Positions 60,036 to 64,000 of a stretch of 64,000 bases of DNA are shown one piece after another. Position 1 is the first letter of the stretch. Each line of letters starts with the position of its first letter. The notes under the pieces are model-generated. The model ran no database searches. It saw nothing but the letters and a program-made list of their open reading frames with translations, and was not told the DNA's origin. A program made the position numbers and the translations under genes. Source of the DNA: Quillaja saponaria (taxonomy: Eukaryota > Streptophyta > Magnoliopsida > Fabales > Quillajaceae); assembly GCA_029379385.1 (NCBI GenBank), contig CM055611.1, positions 23,898,092-23,962,091 on the forward strand. Direction: 5' to 3'.

Positions 60036-60232
60036 ATGGGCGGATGCTTAATTTATTATTTCAACTTCAATCATAAAATCTTTTGTTGTCAATTTTTTTT
60101 CTTCCTTCCCTTGTGTGCAAGTTATTTGGTGGGTTAGAAGCAGGATAGGTGCTGGTAGTTAGGACTTTGGAATAGACAAAAGTAGACTATATTTTGCAAT
60201 TTATTGTTAACCATTATAAAGTTTACATGAAA

Positions 60233-60238
60233 AATAAA
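60233..60238 (+). terminator. Probable poly(A) signal of the malic enzyme gene
   Basis: AATAAA 198 bases after the stop codon, in AT-rich sequence. A short (ATTGCAA)n repeat follows at 60239-60261. Confidence 0.4.
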
Positions 60239-60264
60239 AATTGCAAATTGCAAATTGCAAATGC

Positions 60265-63200
60265 TGGAGCCTTGCATGGAGTCTACAAATTTGTAACTTC
60301 AAAATTGATTTATAGAGTCATTACTTGAGGTGATGTAAGTATTCAGGTTGCTAAATATTTGGTTCAATGAACTTCAAAACAATGTCATTATCCTGGTGTC
60401 GACTGGCTGCTGGAGTTTCAAGGGCTGCCCCAAAAAAGTCATAGTCAACACCTCAAACTCTCCGAAATTTCCTAATTTCTACTTTTGACTCCAATAGCTA
60501 TAGGTTGATATTGGGGTCAAGGGTCAATGCCTGTCAATTTGTCGATTGAACCCTCCCTCATTTTCCTCCTTTCTTTGATATCAAATTGACATTACACCTA
60601 CTTTTATCTTTCTTCAGAGCTCTTCCCACATTGCTTGTGTGACCATGACATAAACTACTACATTCAATCTTCTTTGTTTCAGAAGGGAGAAGATAGCTTA
60701 CTATTTTTTACACTCAATTTTTTTACCCGATCATGTTTCACGATTGGCCAGATTTACACAGGTGAATCTCACAAAAATCACAGTGAAAGCATTTAGACTC
60801 AAATAATCATATTGAAAACACATGATTGTTAAATTAAAAAAATAAATCATATTAGACATATTCGAATTTACTATCATCTTGTTAATGATTTACAACCCAT
60901 ACAATGTTTAATTTCCTAAAAGCAGTACCATCCCTCCATTTGGGATTTTGGTAATTGATTGCTTCCAAACTTCCGAGAATTGTCTTTGATGAACTGGAAT
61001 GATAAAATAATCAAGTTACGTGTTTACACGGATCTGGACATCAATTGAACGCCAAATTTCTCATTTAATTGACTTTTGACAGTAGATGACAAAAGCTGTG
61101 ATCACTCAACCTGCAGAGCACGTGATAATAAGATAATAAGCATCATAAAGGAAATAATCAAATTCTACATGGACAAAATTTAGACTTATTAAATCTTGCG
61201 ATAAAGTTACATTCAGAGATTCCCATAAGAAACTTCCCAAGATAACATACTTTATATCAGTTTCCTTCATATCATAGTCACAAATAATATAAAAGGATGG
61301 CTGCATGTTATCTTGGAAGATATAATAATAAACAATATTCTTTGTTGAAATATCCTGCTATCTTTTTATTTTATTCACACAAAAAAATAATCTATAATAA
61401 TACTATTTAGTGTTAGTATGCAAATATTGACTTTTCTTCATCTATCTAATCTTCTTTTAATATAAATTCTAGGCGTCTCTCAAAATTTTCCTCATAATTA
61501 ACATGAGTTTTCAATCAATTCAACTTCCACTTAATTATTTTTTATACAAAGGAGTAGAATATCAATTAAAATAAACAAATTCACACAAATTAATAATGAG
61601 CTTAGACTATGTATTAAATAGTTATTTATACAATTATATTATATTTCAGATAGAATGACATATAGTATGAGAATGGATCAAAGCCTATATCATTATTTTG
61701 TTACTAAAAATTGTATAAAAGTAGTCTAAATAATTTTATATTATTTTATTTTTGTTATACAATATGTGAAATGAGTTAAATTTTTTTTTTTTTTTTTTTA
61801 AGGATATTCTATGTGATCTTATCATGATAGTCTACTAGTAAAGAGATAAATAGATTTAATTTCACTAACTATTTGAAATGTTGTTGCATTTGTCTTTTTT
61901 GAAAAGAAAACTCAAGATTTTCTATTGAATGATGATCTAAAGAGCTATCTATTCTATGCCTCGTACAAATCAACTTTAATTTTTTTTTTATCTTCAAAGA
62001 TAATGTAGTTTTATGATTAAATATATTTTGGCCCCCACATGGGTTTGCCCAGTAGATGATTCTTGAGTATGGAATGTACTGTATGTTCTGTTCAATGACT
62101 ACTAAGCATGATTTTTTAAGCCAAACTATTTTTGTTAATGTGGGACTAATGTTTGTGATAGTGTCAATAATCAAGTTTAGCATAATTAAGATTTGGGACA
62201 ACCATGGTAGTTGGATGCTTTCCTAGAGCGTATAAATATGCACTCGAAACTTTTTTCCTTCTTTCTCTCACATATATTCTAAATCTTGTACTAGTTCTAA
62301 AATCCATTTTGGATTGTATTGAATATGATGTGATAAGCAATCCTTTACAATTAGTTTTTGAAGTATAGGTATTCATTATGATGTGATGTAATAGGTATTC
62401 CTTATGGTAGGTGAGACATAAAATTAGTGTACCATATATTATTATTATCTATCGCTTCAACACCACATAAAGTACCACAATTTTCCATGGTCAAGTACAT
62501 CCAATTATTAGGCTTTTGGGAAGTCTTGTTCAATTGAAACACCTCAACCTAACTAGTTTGGCTTGGCAACAAAAACACTTCCTCCTCAATGGTGGGATCA
62601 TTTGCATGAAAAAAAAAGAAAAAAAAAAAAGGTTATCTATGCACATATATTTTTATGTCTATTAGAGAATAGGTCTTTAAAAATATGTACATTATTTTGC
62701 TTCATGCATATAAATTAATATGACAATATTGTCTTAAAAAATAAATTAGGCCAATATTAGTTATCTAATAAAATATAGATTGAATTCATATGTTGGAATA
62801 GCAAGAAATTGATAAAAGAAAACCATAAACATTATAAGGAAAAATGGCATATTCTCTGACATGAAACCAAACTTCTTCATTATTTGGAAATTGTGGATAA
62901 AGTATGTATCCGTGTTTGGATTCCAACCATTCTTTTTCCATAAATCATGGAACACTGAGCAAGCTAGCTGACCAAGTGCTTTGACAAACAATTCAAATTA
63001 CCATTTTCTCCACATATGCAAAATTAGGGCATGCCCATTTACAATTACACATGTGCTAGCTATAGGAGCTATTCCACTAGTTAGAGATTATCAAATTGAG
63101 TTTAACACTCCTATAATGGAAATTTTTTTTTGGCAATTATGAGACTTACTAAATAATTTAGTGATAAGTAATTATTAAGTGTTAAGTGTAAACATATTTT

Positions 63201-63700
63201 TGTATACATTGTATTTTTCAGAGTTTGTTGTTTCTAGATAATTTTTGTAAATTTTTATTATTTAAAATGATTATTATAATTAATACATTTCAATCTTTGT
63301 CTTATTTTGTGCCTTACAAAATTAAAATTAAAATTAAAAGATAAAATCTCTTGTAATCGGGAGTTAAAATTAAAATAGATTTTAATTTGATATTTATATA
63401 TTGAACTAACAATTAATTAACAAATCAATCTAAAATCAAGTATTTATTAGATTTTCTTGTAAAAGAAAACTCTAAATCCCTAACGAAAAGCTTAAATATA
63501 GAACACAGCAAAACAGAAGCCCTCATTTGCAAACTTGCAATAAAAATCACAACCGAGATCGAACTAAACCTCAAAAAGCAAAGCAGGACGTTAACCTAAG
63601 GGAATCAGACAAGGATAAAATCGTCATTCTAATATATACCCAACGAACGAACAGGAACAACCGCGTTCTACTAATCCTCTTTTTAGCACATTAATATGAA
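60265..63700. other. Intergenic, nothing firmly recognised
   Basis: AT-rich. Around 61900-62620 the sequence is less simple and carries a TATAAATA (62231-62238) with short promoter-like surroundings, which might be part of an old LTR. No coding domain follows. A 76-codon minus-strand frame (62991-62761) has no family resemblance. A/T homopolymer runs at 61780-61800 and 62608-62630. Confidence 0.5.
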
Positions 63701-63857
63701 TTTCCCTAATTACCCCCGGCCCTCATTTTCTCTTTCTTTCTTCTATTTCTTTAAACCACATGCAGTCTCTGTTCTTTATCATTCATCTCCTTCTCTTCCG
63801 GTGATTATAGGCTGACTCCGGCTAACTCCGTTGTGGAAGGACCGAGTGAGAATCGGA

Positions 63858-64000
63858 ATGACTCGGCGTTGCTCGCACTGTAGCAACAACGGCCACAACT
63901 CACGAACATGCCCATCTCGTAGTGGGGGTGTTGGTGGAGGTTTGAGGCTTTTTGGTGTGAGACTTACAGATGGATCAATTATCAAAAAGAGTGCGAGTAT
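63858..64000 (+). CDS. CCHC zinc-knuckle MYB-SHAQKYF transcription factor, N-terminus only
   Basis: The first 47 codons are present; the gene runs off the window. It starts MTRRCSHCSNNGHNSRTCPS, a CX2CX4HX4C zinc knuckle unique to this single-repeat MYB group (KUA1/MYBS3 relatives), followed by SGGVGGGLRLFGVRLTDG and SIIKKSAS, the R/KLFGVR EAR-like repression motif of the family. The MYB domain with SHAQKYF would lie further on. Members are nuclear repressors controlling cell expansion, sugar and senescence responses. The wording resembles the At3g16350 member more than KUA1 itself. The ATG at 63858 is the family start. Confidence 0.9.
   Translation, partial: MTRRCSHCSNNGHNSRTCPSRSGGVGGGLRLFGVRLTDGSIIKKSAS

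Noticed and set aside
62200..62400. TATA-containing stretch that might be an LTR promoter
   Set aside because: A TATAAATA is present but there is no second copy, primer-binding site or coding domain in the window to support an LTR element.
63779..63985. 68-codon minus-strand frame over the MYB start
   Set aside because: It is antisense to the clearly conserved zinc-knuckle coding sequence and is explained by its GC-richer composition.

Overview
This is a 64 kb piece of a nuclear plant genome, from a eudicot. It is AT-rich, its genes are split by many short GT-AG introns, and the genes belong to plant families: a pleiotropic-drug-resistance ABCG transporter, a plastid NADP-malic enzyme, an HD16/MLK-type casein kinase 1, a DUF761 protein and a CCHC-MYB(SHAQKYF) factor. 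A nuclear tRNA-Lys is also present. I cannot name the species. I see no plastid or mitochondrial insert, no CRISPR array and no intact transposon coding region.

Layout. 1-1005 holds a single-exon DUF761 gene (+). About 1.0-10.8 kb has no gene I can support, but contains a dispersed AT-rich repeat (2.75-3.13 kb) and a compositionally odd repetitive block (about 5.9-8.9 kb, with an 80-bp tandem duplication and a C38 run). A broken peptide deformylase 1A copy (-) lies at 10885-11867. From 11.9 to 18.7 kb there are tandem repeats, a tRNA-like fragment (+), a complete tRNA-Lys(CTT) (-) and a probable tRNA-derived SINE (-). Then come the 16-exon casein kinase (19148-24639, +), a convergent 3-exon 2-oxoglutarate dioxygenase-like gene lacking key catalytic residues (25261-27325, -), the 11-exon DEAH-box helicase DEAH13/DHX37 type (30032-36241, +), a 22-exon ABCG29-like transporter (42411-50473, +), a 20-exon plastid NADP-malic enzyme (54870-60035, +), and the first 143 bases of a CCHC-zinc-knuckle MYB gene (63858 to the window edge, +).

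The coding models were built by hand from splice sites and reading phase; every junction listed keeps frame and family homology. The genes are not an operon and do not form one pathway. The roles are separate: nuclear kinase signalling, ribosome biogenesis, plasma-membrane export, plastid carbon metabolism and transcription. The DUF761, ABCG29 and MYB genes recall, from memory, three consecutive Arabidopsis chromosome-3 loci (about At3g16330, At3g16340, At3g16350), which suggests a conserved ancestral block into which the other genes have been interleaved.

I did not find a clearly new biological system. The best leads are the dioxygenase-like protein with both metal and co-substrate motifs altered plus a C-terminal hydrophobic anchor, stacked upstream ORFs at the casein kinase start, a second possible start that would give a cytosolic malic enzyme, the PDF1A pseudogene, and long poly-C and poly-G tracts.
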